Shown here: piece by piece, positions 25,842 through 34,127 of the stretch | Layout: every line of letters begins with the position of its first letter | Position numbering within the stretch: the stretch's first letter is position 1 | DNA from: Bacteroidales bacterium | Lineage (GTDB): Bacteria; Bacteroidota; Bacteroidia; Bacteroidales; UBA932 | Direction of reading: 5' to 3' | Length of the DNA: 35,255 nucleotides | Assembly: GCA_016285455.1 (NCBI GenBank) | Contig: JAEEQS010000016.1 | Coordinates: 1 to 35,255 of the forward strand | Notes under the pieces: model-generated | What the model was told of the DNA's origin: nothing | The model's input: only the letters and a program-made list of their open reading frames with translations | Databases searched by the model: none | Translations under genes and position numbers: made by a program

Positions 25842-28604
25842 ATGTCTATAGGGAGAATCATACGGAAAACCTGCAATGTCGCTCTATGCGCAATGCTGCT
25901 GGCCTCTCTCTGGGGATTCGCCCCCAAGAAGACCGTTGGCGCAGGAAAACTACAGAGATTCAGCTTCCGAGACACCATCCCCGTTAAGGATTCCATTGCC
26001 CTTAAAGACACTCTGAGGAAAGATTCCCTTATGCTGACCGATACTCTTGCGGTTGATTCTTCCCTTATATCCACCCTCAAGCAGCCAGTATTTTCCACCG
26101 GTAGAGACTCCAGCGTGGAAATCCTGACAGACGGAAAGAGAATGCTCTACTACTACGGAGACGTGACCGTAACATACGGAGACATTTCAATCAAGGCAGA
26201 TTACATAGCCTATAACGTACAGACAAAGACTGTTTTTGCCAAAGGTCTCCCCGATTCCACTGGCGTAGTCAAGGGCAATCCAGAACTCAAGGAAGGCAAG
26301 AACACCTACACGATGGAGAGTGTCTATTACAACTTCGACACAAAGAAGGCCAAGATCAAAAATATGATGACGCAGGAGGGAGAGGGCAACATCAAAGGCA
26401 AGTATATCAAGAAGATGGCAGACAATTCCATCAATATCGCCAGAGGAATCTACACAACCTGCGATGCGGAAGAGCCGCACTTCTATCTCCAGATGACAAC
26501 CGCCAAGGTCATTAACAACGGGCCTGTAAAAAAGACGGTGTTTGGTCCAGCCTATACGGTAATCGAGGGAGTTCCCACTCCATTTGCCCTTCCATTCGGA
26601 TTTGTTCCTAGAATCAGCAACAGAAGCGGCGGAGTTCTTTTCCCAACATATGGAGAAGAGACGGCCAGAGGCTTCTATCTCAGGGGATTGGGTTATTACT
26701 TTGTTTTTGGAGACCATTTGGATCTTGCCGCAACTGCAGATATTTACACTAGAGGATCCTGGGCTGTAAACTTAAATTCCAGGTATGCTAAAAGATACAA
26801 ATACGCAGGCAACCTTACTGGCGTGTATTCCGTAGACATAACGGGAGAAAAGCATCAGCCAGACTATTCCAAGAGCAAGAACTTTTCCCTCAACTGGAGC
26901 CATAACCAGGATGCAAAAGCCAGACCCGGAACAACTTTCAGGGCATCTGTGAACTTCTCATCTCCTTCCAACAGCCGTTACAACTCAACCACCATAAACC
27001 AGGCTCTGACAAACCAGATTTCCTCTTCCATTTCCTACGGAAAGACTTGGGCTGGCACTCCGTTTTCGCTGAGCTTAAATGCTTTGCATAGCCAGAACTC
27101 CAGAGATAGTTCTTATGCGGTTACCTTCCCTAACCTTACATTCACCGTAAGCCGCATCAATCCGTTCAAGAGAAAGGTTATGGTTGGAAAGAGGAAGTTC
27201 TATGAAGACATCACCTTCAACTACACCGCCCACTTCGACAACAAGATCAACTTCAAGAGTTCAGAGGTAGGCGAGCCTGATTTCTTCAAGAAGATGCGCA
27301 ATGGAATGCAGCACAGCTTCAACATTGGGCTTCCTACGTTCACCCTGCTGAGGTACATCCAGGCTTCCCCTGGAGTCAGCTACGGAATGAACTGGTACTT
27401 CTCCGATGCAAGGCAATATTACGACACAAGGCTAAAGAAAGCCGTCACCGAATTATCCGATCCTTTCAGCACATTCGGCCTTACACAGACATACAACTTC
27501 AACTTGAGCTTCAATACCAGAATATACGGTCTTTTCAACTTTGGCAAGAACAGCAAGCTGCAGGCTATGAGACATATTATAACACCTAGCCTCAGCTTCA
27601 ACTATATGCCTGAGCTTGGAACCAAAGCCAACGGATACCGCACTTACGAATATGTAGATTCTGAAGGAAAGCCTCATTCAGTTGTCTATAACAAATACTC
27701 CGGACAGCTCTATTCTCCTCCTGGACAGGGCAGCGCGGCAGGCATGAGTTTCAGTTTCGGCAATACTCTGGAAGCAAAGATAAAGTCTCAGAGGGACACT
27801 ACCGGAAAAGGAGTTAGAAAGATCAGGCTCATAGACCAGCTGAACATTGCCGGAACGTACAATTTCCTGGCTGACTCAATGAAGCTTTCTAACATTTCCG
27901 TGAATATGTCCACTACCGTCTTCGGAAAGATGGGCATTTCAGCAAACATGACACTTGACCCTTACGCAATCAACGAGAGAGGCCAGAAATACAACAAGCT
28001 GATGATTACCCAGGGCGGTTTCAAGCCTTTCAGGCTGACAGGAGCCAGCCTTTCCACATCATACACGTTCCAGGGTGAAGGAAAGAGCAGGCTTGGAGCG
28101 GACTATTCTCCAGACAAGGGCAATTCCCCAATCCAGCCTACCAGAGCCGGCACCAATTCCAACTCTTCTTCTTACCAGAGGATATTCTACCATCCTATTA
28201 CCGGAGAATACATTCCTGGCGGCTGGGTTTATTATTATGACCCCAATATGCCTTGGAGCGTCAACCTCAACTACAGCTACTCGTACTACCGCTCCTACCA
28301 GTACTCCAACAACCAGCTGATTACCAAGAACACCCACGCTATGACTTTGGGAATTAGCTCTCAAGTTCAGATTTACAAAGACCTGCGCGTTTCTCTCAAT
28401 ACCGGCTTTGACCTTACCAAGATGCAGCTTACCACAACCCAGCTTTCCGGCTCGTTCAGCCTGCACTGCTTCCAGATTTCCTTCTCCTGGATTCCAAACG
28501 GAAAATGGGAAAGCTGGAGTTTCAGAATCGCTGCCAATGCTTCCTCTCTGGCAGATCTTCTGCAGTTCAAGAAGAACGCCAGCTACTGGGACAACTCATA
28601 TTAA
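25842..28604 (+). CDS. lptD: LPS assembly outer-membrane protein LptD, Bacteroidetes type
   Basis: LptD forms the outer-membrane barrel that inserts lipopolysaccharide into the outer leaflet. The 920-residue protein starts with a signal sequence (VALCAMLLASLWGFA). A periplasmic OstA/LptA-like beta-jellyroll follows (about residues 85-200; RMLYYYGDVTVTYGDISIKA, YTMESVYYNFDTKKAKIK). The rest is a long beta-barrel rich in alternating aromatic residues, ending in Tyr. TPFALPFGFVPRISNRSGGVLFPTYG is the conserved segment entering the barrel. Length is typical of Bacteroidetes LptD and greater than the 784 residues of E. coli. The LptE partner is not nearby. rpe follows by 13 bases. Divergent from the amidase–MCE pair. 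Confidence 0.9.
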   Translation: MSIGRIIRKTCNVALCAMLLASLWGFAPKKTVGAGKLQRFSFRDTIPVKDSIALKDTLRKDSLMLTDTLAVDSSLISTLKQPVFSTGRDSSVEILTDGKRMLYYYGDVTVTYGDISIKADYIAYNVQTKTVFAKGLPDSTGVVKGNPELKEGKNTYTMESVYYNFDTKKAKIKNMMTQEGEGNIKGKYIKKMADNSINIARGIYTTCDAEEPHFYLQMTTAKVINNGPVKKTVFGPAYTVIEGVPTPFALPFGFVPRISNRSGGVLFPTYGEETARGFYLRGLGYYFVFGDHLDLAATADIYTRGSWAVNLNSRYAKRYKYAGNLTGVYSVDITGEKHQPDYSKSKNFSLNWSHNQDAKARPGTTFRASVNFSSPSNSRYNSTTINQALTNQISSSISYGKTWAGTPFSLSLNALHSQNSRDSSYAVTFPNLTFTVSRINPFKRKVMVGKRKFYEDITFNYTAHFDNKINFKSSEVGEPDFFKKMRNGMQHSFNIGLPTFTLLRYIQASPGVSYGMNWYFSDARQYYDTRLKKAVTELSDPFSTFGLTQTYNFNLSFNTRIYGLFNFGKNSKLQAMRHIITPSLSFNYMPELGTKANGYRTYEYVDSEGKPHSVVYNKYSGQLYSPPGQGSAAGMSFSFGNTLEAKIKSQRDTTGKGVRKIRLIDQLNIAGTYNFLADSMKLSNISVNMSTTVFGKMGISANMTLDPYAINERGQKYNKLMITQGGFKPFRLTGASLSTSYTFQGEGKSRLGADYSPDKGNSPIQPTRAGTNSNSSSYQRIFYHPITGEYIPGGWVYYYDPNMPWSVNLNYSYSYYRSYQYSNNQLITKNTHAMTLGISSQVQIYKDLRVSLNTGFDLTKMQLTTTQLSGSFSLHCFQISFSWIPNGKWESWSFRIAANASSLADLLQFKKNASYWDNSY

Positions 28605-28617
28605 TACAGACAAAACT

Positions 28618-29271
28618 ATGAAAAGGATGCTTGTAGCCCCATCGATGCTCGCCGCAGATTTTGCTCACCTTGCAAAGGACATAGATCTTGTAAACGAAAA
28701 TGCGGACATTATCCATCTGGATATTATGGATGGAGTCTTTGTTCCAAACATCTCTTACGGAACCCCTGTAATTGAGGCCATTTGCAAAAGGGCAACCATC
28801 CCTGTAGAGGCTCACCTGATGATTGTTGAGCCGCAGAAATTCTTCGAACTCTACAAGTCTCTGGGAGTAGGTTCCATCAGCGTCCACTACGAGGCCTGCA
28901 ACCATCTGGACCGCACAGTAAAGAGAATCAAGGAGCTTGGAATGAAAGCCGGCGTTGCCATCAACCCTCACACCAGCGTCTCTCTTCTGGAAGACGTTGT
29001 AAGATTCTCAGACTACATACTGATAATGAGCGTAAATCCCGGCTACGGCGGGCAGAAATACATTCCTTATTGCACTAAAAAAATCGCTGAGCTCAAGAAA
29101 ATCATAGAGAAAAACAATCCGGATTGCCTTATAGAAGTTGACGGCGGTGTGGGCCTCAATAACATAGAGGAACTTGCGAAAGCCGGCGCAGACGTTGTAG
29201 TTGCCGGAAGTGCAGTTTTCTCAGCGACAAATCCAGCAGAGGCCATCAAAAAGCTCCAAGGCCTTATATAA
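28618..29271 (+). CDS. rpe: Ribulose-phosphate 3-epimerase
   Basis: This TIM-barrel enzyme of the pentose phosphate pathway interconverts D-ribulose 5-phosphate and D-xylulose 5-phosphate. The 217-residue protein has the typical length and motifs: MLVAPSMLAADFAHL, IIHLDIMDGVFVPN (metal His/Asp), VEAHLMIVEP, ILIMSVNPGYGGQKY and LIEVDGGVGLNN (catalytic Asp), followed by the phosphate loop VVAGSAVF. I start it at the ATG 28618; the longer open frame upstream overlaps lptD in another frame and is not coding. It lies 13 bases after lptD. Its last eight bases overlap the end of the convergent psd gene. Confidence 0.96.
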   Translation: MKRMLVAPSMLAADFAHLAKDIDLVNENADIIHLDIMDGVFVPNISYGTPVIEAICKRATIPVEAHLMIVEPQKFFELYKSLGVGSISVHYEACNHLDRTVKRIKELGMKAGVAINPHTSVSLLEDVVRFSDYILIMSVNPGYGGQKYIPYCTKKIAELKKIIEKNNPDCLIEVDGGVGLNNIEELAKAGADVVVAGSAVFSATNPAEAIKKLQGLI

Positions 29272-29920
29272 TCTTTGCTATTACGGTCTGGCAGGCGCGT
29301 ACCTTATTGCCTTCCTTAACCAGTATCTCGGAGCCCAGCGGCAGGAAAAAGTCCACGCGGCTCCCGAACTTGATGAATCCCATCTGCTGCCCAGCAGCAA
29401 CTATATCCCCTTCCTTTGCATAGCACACGATTCGTCGTGCCACATAGCCTGCAATCTGGCGGATCAGAATATCTTTTCCGTTCTCCAGACGCAGGCCTAC
29501 TGAGGTTCTCTCGTTCTTTTCTGAAGACTTGGGATGCCAGGCCACAAAGTAATTGCCGTGATGATGACGGCTGCAGAGAATTCTTCCACCGGCCGGGAAA
29601 TAATTCACGTGCACGCTCCAAAGGCTCATAAATACAGACACTTGGATGCATCTGGAATGAAGGAATTCCGTTTCATCCACTTCCTTTATTATCACCACCT
29701 GCCCGTCTGCAGAAGACAAAATTTCATTTGGAGAAGAAGACATTACTCCGCGACGGGGATCTCTGAAAAAATATGCCGTAAAGCAGAACAGAGCCAAAAG
29801 AATAACAGACAAGGTTATTGTTATCCAGTTTGCCCCAAATGCAAGCATCATCACCAGGATGATTACTGCAAACACCAGGAACGTGAGCAAAACTGATATG
29901 CGGCCTTCCTTGTGTATCAT
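29264..29920 (-). CDS. psd: Phosphatidylserine decarboxylase, short membrane form
   Basis: This enzyme makes phosphatidylethanolamine from phosphatidylserine with a self-generated pyruvoyl group. The 218-residue protein begins with two membrane segments (about 8-28 and 32-52). The catalytic region contains SSADGQVV with Asp72, SVHVNYFPAGG with His104, and the cleavage motif KFGSRVDFF, whose Ser187 would become the pyruvoyl group. The FGSR motif replaces the LGST of the long E. coli type, as expected for the short, archaeal-type family. It starts one base after cdsA ends, so the two are translationally close and act in one pathway. Phosphatidylserine synthase (pssA), the step between them, is not in the window. 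Confidence 0.92.
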   Translation of the reverse strand: MIHKEGRISVLLTFLVFAVIILVMMLAFGANWITITLSVILLALFCFTAYFFRDPRRGVMSSSPNEILSSADGQVVIIKEVDETEFLHSRCIQVSVFMSLWSVHVNYFPAGGRILCSRHHHGNYFVAWHPKSSEKNERTSVGLRLENGKDILIRQIAGYVARRIVCYAKEGDIVAAGQQMGFIKFGSRVDFFLPLGSEILVKEGNKVRACQTVIAKII

Positions 29921-29921
29921 C

Positions 29922-30827
29922 CTAAATAACCCACAATGCTATAAGGTAAAACAGAAATGCTGCAGGAAAAGCCAGAAGTCCGCTGTCGAAACGGTCCAAA
30001 AGCCCTCCGTGCCCAGGCATTATCCTACCGGCATCCTTTATCTGGAACCGGCGCTTTAGCTTGCTTTCAACCAGATCGCCGAGAATGCTGAAAATGCAAA
30101 CCACAAGGGCAAACAGAATGGAAACCCAATAAGGGAAATACGGCATCAGAAGGCCGAACGCCCTCAGTATCAATGCAGCGGCAATAGAGAAAGCCAACGC
30201 GCCATAGACTCCCTCCCAGGATTTCTTGGGTGAAATGCTAGGCATCAGCTTATGCCCTTTTTTACCCTGCCCGAAAGCAGTTCCTATACAATAAGCACCC
30301 ACGTCTCCCATCCACATTACTATAAGCAATGAAGCAATTACCCATCCGTCAAACGCACCGGAGAAAAACGGATTGTAAGAGCTGGAACCAGACAGAAACA
30401 GGTCTATTTTGCTAGACTGGAGGGAAATAAGAATCAGAAGGGAAAACGGCAGAACAATGTAGAACAGAGATGAAAGGGAAAACGACATATAAGGTTTCTC
30501 TCCGTCCAGCAAATCCGCCACGGGTATCGCAATCAGGACAACAAAAATTATCAGAAACAGAACCAGTGAAGAAATCGTCTCCTTGTCCAGATAGAACATC
30601 AATGCTATTCCCCAAAACAAACATAGGGAGGCTATCAGCGTAATGATTTTCAGGACAACCTTACCCTTGCCCATCGTGAGCCTGAGATACTCGTAATCTG
30701 TTCTCACAAGGTAGAATGAAAAGAGAATGAGGAAAGGATAAGGATTATGCGGAACAATAATCAGCGATGCCAAAGTTAGTGCGCAAAACACCACTCCGCT
30801 AATAGTCCTCACCGTAAACTCTTTCAT
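29922..30827 (-). CDS. cdsA: Phosphatidate cytidylyltransferase
   Basis: CdsA makes CDP-diacylglycerol from phosphatidic acid and CTP, the precursor of all phospholipids. The 301-residue protein has about eight membrane helices. It ends with the full family signature: SPKKSWEGVYGALAFS, GDLVESKLKRRFQIKDAGR and PGHGGLLDRFDS, which carries the metal-binding acidic residues. Length is normal. It lies six bases after ftsH and one base before psd, inside a tight rsfS–ftsH–cdsA–psd run. This neighbourhood recurs in Bacteroidota and links membrane protein quality control with lipid supply. Confidence 0.96.
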   Translation of the reverse strand: MKEFTVRTISGVVFCALTLASLIIVPHNPYPFLILFSFYLVRTDYEYLRLTMGKGKVVLKIITLIASLCLFWGIALMFYLDKETISSLVLFLIIFVVLIAIPVADLLDGEKPYMSFSLSSLFYIVLPFSLLILISLQSSKIDLFLSGSSSYNPFFSGAFDGWVIASLLIVMWMGDVGAYCIGTAFGQGKKGHKLMPSISPKKSWEGVYGALAFSIAAALILRAFGLLMPYFPYWVSILFALVVCIFSILGDLVESKLKRRFQIKDAGRIMPGHGGLLDRFDSGLLAFPAAFLFYLIALWVI

Positions 30828-30833
30828 ACTGCC

Positions 30834-32840
30834 TTATTCAGTTTCCGTCTTTTTTGCTTGTGCCTCTTCTGGAAGTTTTTGCTCTTCCGGCTTTTCCGGA
30901 AGTTCAGGAGCTGGCGTTGCAGCATCCAATTCCTTTACCCTAGGGCCGTAGATTCTCTCAAGGTCCTCAGCAAATATTACCTCTTTCTCCAGCAGCAACT
31001 GGGCCAGTTCCTTGAAACCATCCATATGAGCTTCAAGCACTTCCTTTGCCATCTGGTGAGCCTTGTCTATCAGAACCTTGGTTTCCCTGTCTACCATCTC
31101 GGCGGTCTTCTCGCTGAACGGCTTGGAAAGCTGGTAGCCGTCTTCCTGGAAGTTGTACCAGGAAACGTTGCCCACCTCGTCGCTCATTCCGTAGTAAGCC
31201 ACCATCGCGTACGCCATCTTGGTGAGCCTTTCAAGATCGTTGAGGGCTCCGGAAGAAATCTTGTTGTTAATTATTTCCTCAGCGACACGTCCGCCAATGA
31301 GGGAAGCCATCTCGTCCATCATCTGCTCCTTGGTCATAATCTGCCTTTCCTCAGGCACATACCAGGCAGCGCCAAGCGCCTTGCCCCTAGGGATGATGGT
31401 AACTTTCAGAAGCGGATTTGCATTAGGCAAGAACCAGCTTACTGTAGCGTGCCCTGCCTCGTGGAAAGCAATCGTGCGCTTTTCTCCAGGAGGAATTATC
31501 TTGCTCTTTCTTTCCAAACCGCCAACAATTCTGTCTATAGCGTCCAGGAAATCCTGCTTGTCCACGTGCTTCTTATTGTGGCGGGCAGCAATAAGGGCTG
31601 CCTCGTTGCAGACGTTGGCAATGTCCGCTCCAGAGAATCCTGGAGTCTGCTTAGCCAGGAAGCTCAAGTCTATCTGAGGATCCAGCTTTAGTTTCTTCAG
31701 GTGAACGTTGAATATTGCTTCGCGATCTTTGAGTTCAGGAAGATCAATAGTAATCTGACGATCGAACCTGCCGGCTCTCATCAGGGCCTTATCCAGAATG
31801 TCTGCACGGTTGGTGGCGGCAAGTATGATAACTCCGCTGTTGGTGCCGAAACCATCCATCTCTGTAAGCAGCTGGTTAAGAGTATTTTCCCTCTCATCAT
31901 TGGAAGAGAATCCCACGTTCTTTCCACGCGCTCTTCCTACGGCGTCTATCTCGTCTATGAATACAATGCAAGGAGCCTTTTCCTTTGCCTGCTTGAACAA
32001 GTCTCTAACCCTGGAAGCCCCCACTCCCACGAACATCTCCACAAAATCGGAACCGCTCATAGAGAAGAAAGGAACGTTGGCTTCTCCGGCTACTGCCTTG
32101 GCCAGCAAGGTCTTGCCCGTACCTGGAGGCCCTATGAGCAATGCTCCCTTCGGAATCTTTCCTCCAAGGTTTGTGTACTTGGAAGGATTCTTCAGGAAAT
32201 CCACAATCTCCATAATCTCGACCTTGGCCTCTTCCAGACCGGCAACATCCTTGAATGTAACCTTAACCTTGCTGTTCTTGTCAAAGACCTTGGCCTGGCT
32301 CTTGCCCACAGAGAAGATTCCTCCACCGCCGCCGCCAGCTCCACCGCCTCCGCCTGCCATTCCCTTGGAAAGGCGGCTGAAAAGATAGAGGGTGAAAATT
32401 ATGAACAGAAGCGGCCACAGCCAGTTGAATATGTTGCCCCAGAAATCCGTGGCATTATCCAGAGTGTATTCAAACTTCTTGTTTTCAGGAAGGGAATCTC
32501 TCAGAGAGCTGAACTCCTTTTCCACGTCGAACAGAGCCGGAAGCTGGAAGTAGAACAGGTTCTGGTACTTGAGTTCTTTTCCCCCGAACTTGTTCTCGTA
32601 TTTCTTCAGACGGTCTTTCTTGATGGTAACAGTTCCCTTCTGCTCGTTCATCACGTAGCTTATCTTCTCCACGTCTCCCTCTGAAATCATCTTCTCCTTC
32701 ACCTCATACCACTCTGTCTTCAGAGGATCTCCTCCTTCATAGTGGAACCACATATAAAGGAGCACGAGGATCAGCGGAATGTATATCCACGTGATGACGG
32801 AACCCAGAGGATTCTTTTTCTTGTTGTTTGCCTGGGCCAT
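30834..32840 (-). CDS. ftsH: ATP-dependent zinc metalloprotease FtsH
   Basis: FtsH is a membrane-anchored AAA+ protease that removes damaged or unassembled membrane proteins and some soluble regulators. The 668-residue protein has two membrane helices (about 13-29 and 133-153) around a periplasmic domain. A glycine-rich linker with two runs of five and six Gly follows the second helix. The AAA+ module has Walker A LLIGPPGTGKTLLA, Walker B CIVFIDEIDAVG and second-region-of-homology RAGRFDRQI. The M41 protease has the zinc motif FHEAGHATVSW and the third ligand region near SSGALNDLERLTKMA. The C-terminal tail is rich in Glu/Lys/Pro. It begins three bases after rsfS. Confidence 0.97.
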   Translation of the reverse strand: MAQANNKKKNPLGSVITWIYIPLILVLLYMWFHYEGGDPLKTEWYEVKEKMISEGDVEKISYVMNEQKGTVTIKKDRLKKYENKFGGKELKYQNLFYFQLPALFDVEKEFSSLRDSLPENKKFEYTLDNATDFWGNIFNWLWPLLFIIFTLYLFSRLSKGMAGGGGGAGGGGGGIFSVGKSQAKVFDKNSKVKVTFKDVAGLEEAKVEIMEIVDFLKNPSKYTNLGGKIPKGALLIGPPGTGKTLLAKAVAGEANVPFFSMSGSDFVEMFVGVGASRVRDLFKQAKEKAPCIVFIDEIDAVGRARGKNVGFSSNDERENTLNQLLTEMDGFGTNSGVIILAATNRADILDKALMRAGRFDRQITIDLPELKDREAIFNVHLKKLKLDPQIDLSFLAKQTPGFSGADIANVCNEAALIAARHNKKHVDKQDFLDAIDRIVGGLERKSKIIPPGEKRTIAFHEAGHATVSWFLPNANPLLKVTIIPRGKALGAAWYVPEERQIMTKEQMMDEMASLIGGRVAEEIINNKISSGALNDLERLTKMAYAMVAYYGMSDEVGNVSWYNFQEDGYQLSKPFSEKTAEMVDRETKVLIDKAHQMAKEVLEAHMDGFKELAQLLLEKEVIFAEDLERIYGPRVKELDAATPAPELPEKPEEQKLPEEAQAKKTETE

Positions 32841-32843
32841 ATT

Positions 32844-33269
32844 TTAGTCTTCGTAAGTTTTTTTGTCACAGTCGCTCCACAAATCCTCAAGGCGGTAGAA
32901 ATTCCTGTATTCCGTCTGGAAAATGTGAACTACAATATCTCCGTAATCCTGTATAATCCAGAAACGGTTCTCCTTGCCCTGGGAACGCAGCACTTTCTTC
33001 TTCAGCCTCTCAATCATCCTGTCCTCTATGTTGTCTGCAATCGCAGAGACATTTGTGGTGGAATCAGCGTTGCAGATTACAAAGAAATCGCAGATGCCGC
33101 TGCCTTCTTTCCTCAGGTCCAGGGAAATGACGTTCTGGCCCTTCTTTTCCAGAATGGCGTCTGTAATCACTTCCATATCCGTAGGCACGGCCTTCTTTGC
33201 CGGAGCTTTTTTAGCGGTTTTCTTTGCAGGAGCCTTTGCCTTCTTCTCTTCTGACTTCTTAACTGTCAT
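32844..33269 (-). CDS. rsfS: Ribosome silencing factor RsfS
   Basis: RsfS binds L14 and blocks joining of the subunits when nutrients are scarce. The RsfS/Iojap core (about residues 30-135) shows VITDAILEKKGQNVISLDLR, CDFFVICNADSTTNVSAIAD and WIIQDYGDIVVHIF, ending FYRLEDLWSD. Ahead of it lies a Lys/Ala/Pro-rich tail of about 28 residues (KKAKAPAKKTAKKAPAKK), absent from the roughly 105-residue E. coli protein. It may be a nucleic-acid contact, which is inference. It is the first gene of the rsfS–ftsH–cdsA–psd run, with a matching -7 element at 33311-33318. Confidence 0.94.
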   Translation of the reverse strand: MTVKKSEEKKAKAPAKKTAKKAPAKKAVPTDMEVITDAILEKKGQNVISLDLRKEGSGICDFFVICNADSTTNVSAIADNIEDRMIERLKKKVLRSQGKENRFWIIQDYGDIVVHIFQTEYRNFYRLEDLWSDCDKKTYED

Positions 33270-33292
33270 ATCTTTCTTTTAGGTGTATTTGT

Positions 33293-33300
33293 TAAATTTG
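33293..33300 (+). promoter_or_regulatory. Possible -7 element of birA
   Basis: TAAATTTG matches TAnnTTTG and is 54 bases before the birA ATG. No -33 element is clear. It faces the rsfS -7 element 10 bases away. Confidence 0.45.
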
Positions 33301-33310
33301 CTTTAATTTT

Positions 33311-33318
33311 CAAAGGTA
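33311..33318 (-). promoter_or_regulatory. -7 element of the rsfS–ftsH–cdsA–psd operon
   Basis: The minus strand reads TACCTTTG, an exact match to TAnnTTTG, about 42 bases before the rsfS ATG. The -33 region is not at the usual spacing. Confidence 0.5.
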
Positions 33319-33354
33319 ATCAAATTTTCAACAATTATTTTGCCAAACGACAAT

Positions 33355-34119
33355 ATGGCACAAAAACTTGACATAAGGTGGCTCAAAGTCACCGATTCCA
33401 CCAACAACAGGGCTCTGGAGGCCATTCCGTCAGAGAAAGACAAGACTGTATGGGCTGCGGAGTTCCAGACCGCCGGAAGAGGCCAGAGGGGCAACAAATG
33501 GACAAGCGACCAGGCCAGGAACCTGATGTTCTCCATCCTGCTCAAGCCGGACTTCATACTTGCGAAAGACCAGTTCATAGTTTCCGTAATAGTTACCCTC
33601 GGCATAGAAAGCTACCTGAAATCCAAGGGCGTACTCTCCAGAATCAAGTGGCCCAACGACATTTACGTTCAGGACAGAAAGATTTGCGGCATACTCATAG
33701 AGCACGGCATTTCAGGAGAGATGCTCTCCTCGAGCGTTTGCGGCATTGGCCTGAACATCAACCAGAAAGACTTCCCAAAGGACCTGCCAAACCCTACATC
33801 GCTGATCAAAGAGCTCAAGGAAGGCACTCCAGACTTTATCCTCAGCGATGAACTTGAAATCCTTGTAGCGGAAATCTACCGCTTCTACGACAGGGCCAAA
33901 GAGGAATTCCTTAAAACCGGAAAATTCGACTCGCTTTACAAGGAATACCTGGAAAGGCTCTATCGAAAAGGCGAGTGGCACCGCTACATAGAAACCACTG
34001 AGAACAAGGAGGTGGAAGCAAAAATTGTGGGCATCAACGATACCGCCTGCATAATTCTGGAGTATCGCGATGCCACACAAAAGGCCTTTGCCTTCAAGGA
34101 AATATCATACATCATCTGA
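33355..34119 (+). CDS. birA: Biotin–[acetyl-CoA-carboxylase] ligase, no DNA-binding domain
   Basis: This ligase activates biotin to biotinyl-AMP and attaches it to carboxyl-carrier proteins. The protein is 254 residues from ATG 33355 (MAQKLDIRWL); an in-frame TTG at 33340 is less likely. The catalytic domain contains VTDSTNNRALEAIP, the biotin/ATP loop QTAGRGQRGNKWTSD (about 38-52), and RIKWPNDIYVQDRKICGIL with the active-site Lys. A small C-terminal SH3-like domain ends ATQKAFAFKEISYII. There is no N-terminal helix-turn-helix, so this is a group I ligase that cannot repress transcription as E. coli BirA does. It is divergent from rsfS and converges on the sensor kinase gene. Confidence 0.95.
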   Translation: MAQKLDIRWLKVTDSTNNRALEAIPSEKDKTVWAAEFQTAGRGQRGNKWTSDQARNLMFSILLKPDFILAKDQFIVSVIVTLGIESYLKSKGVLSRIKWPNDIYVQDRKICGILIEHGISGEMLSSSVCGIGLNINQKDFPKDLPNPTSLIKELKEGTPDFILSDELEILVAEIYRFYDRAKEEFLKTGKFDSLYKEYLERLYRKGEWHRYIETTENKEVEAKIVGINDTACIILEYRDATQKAFAFKEISYII

Positions 34120-34127
34120 CAGACATC

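Noticed and set aside
28408-28617. Extended N-terminus of ribulose-phosphate epimerase
   Set aside because: The 70 upstream codons lie within lptD in another frame and do not belong to the epimerase fold, which starts at MKRMLVAPSML.
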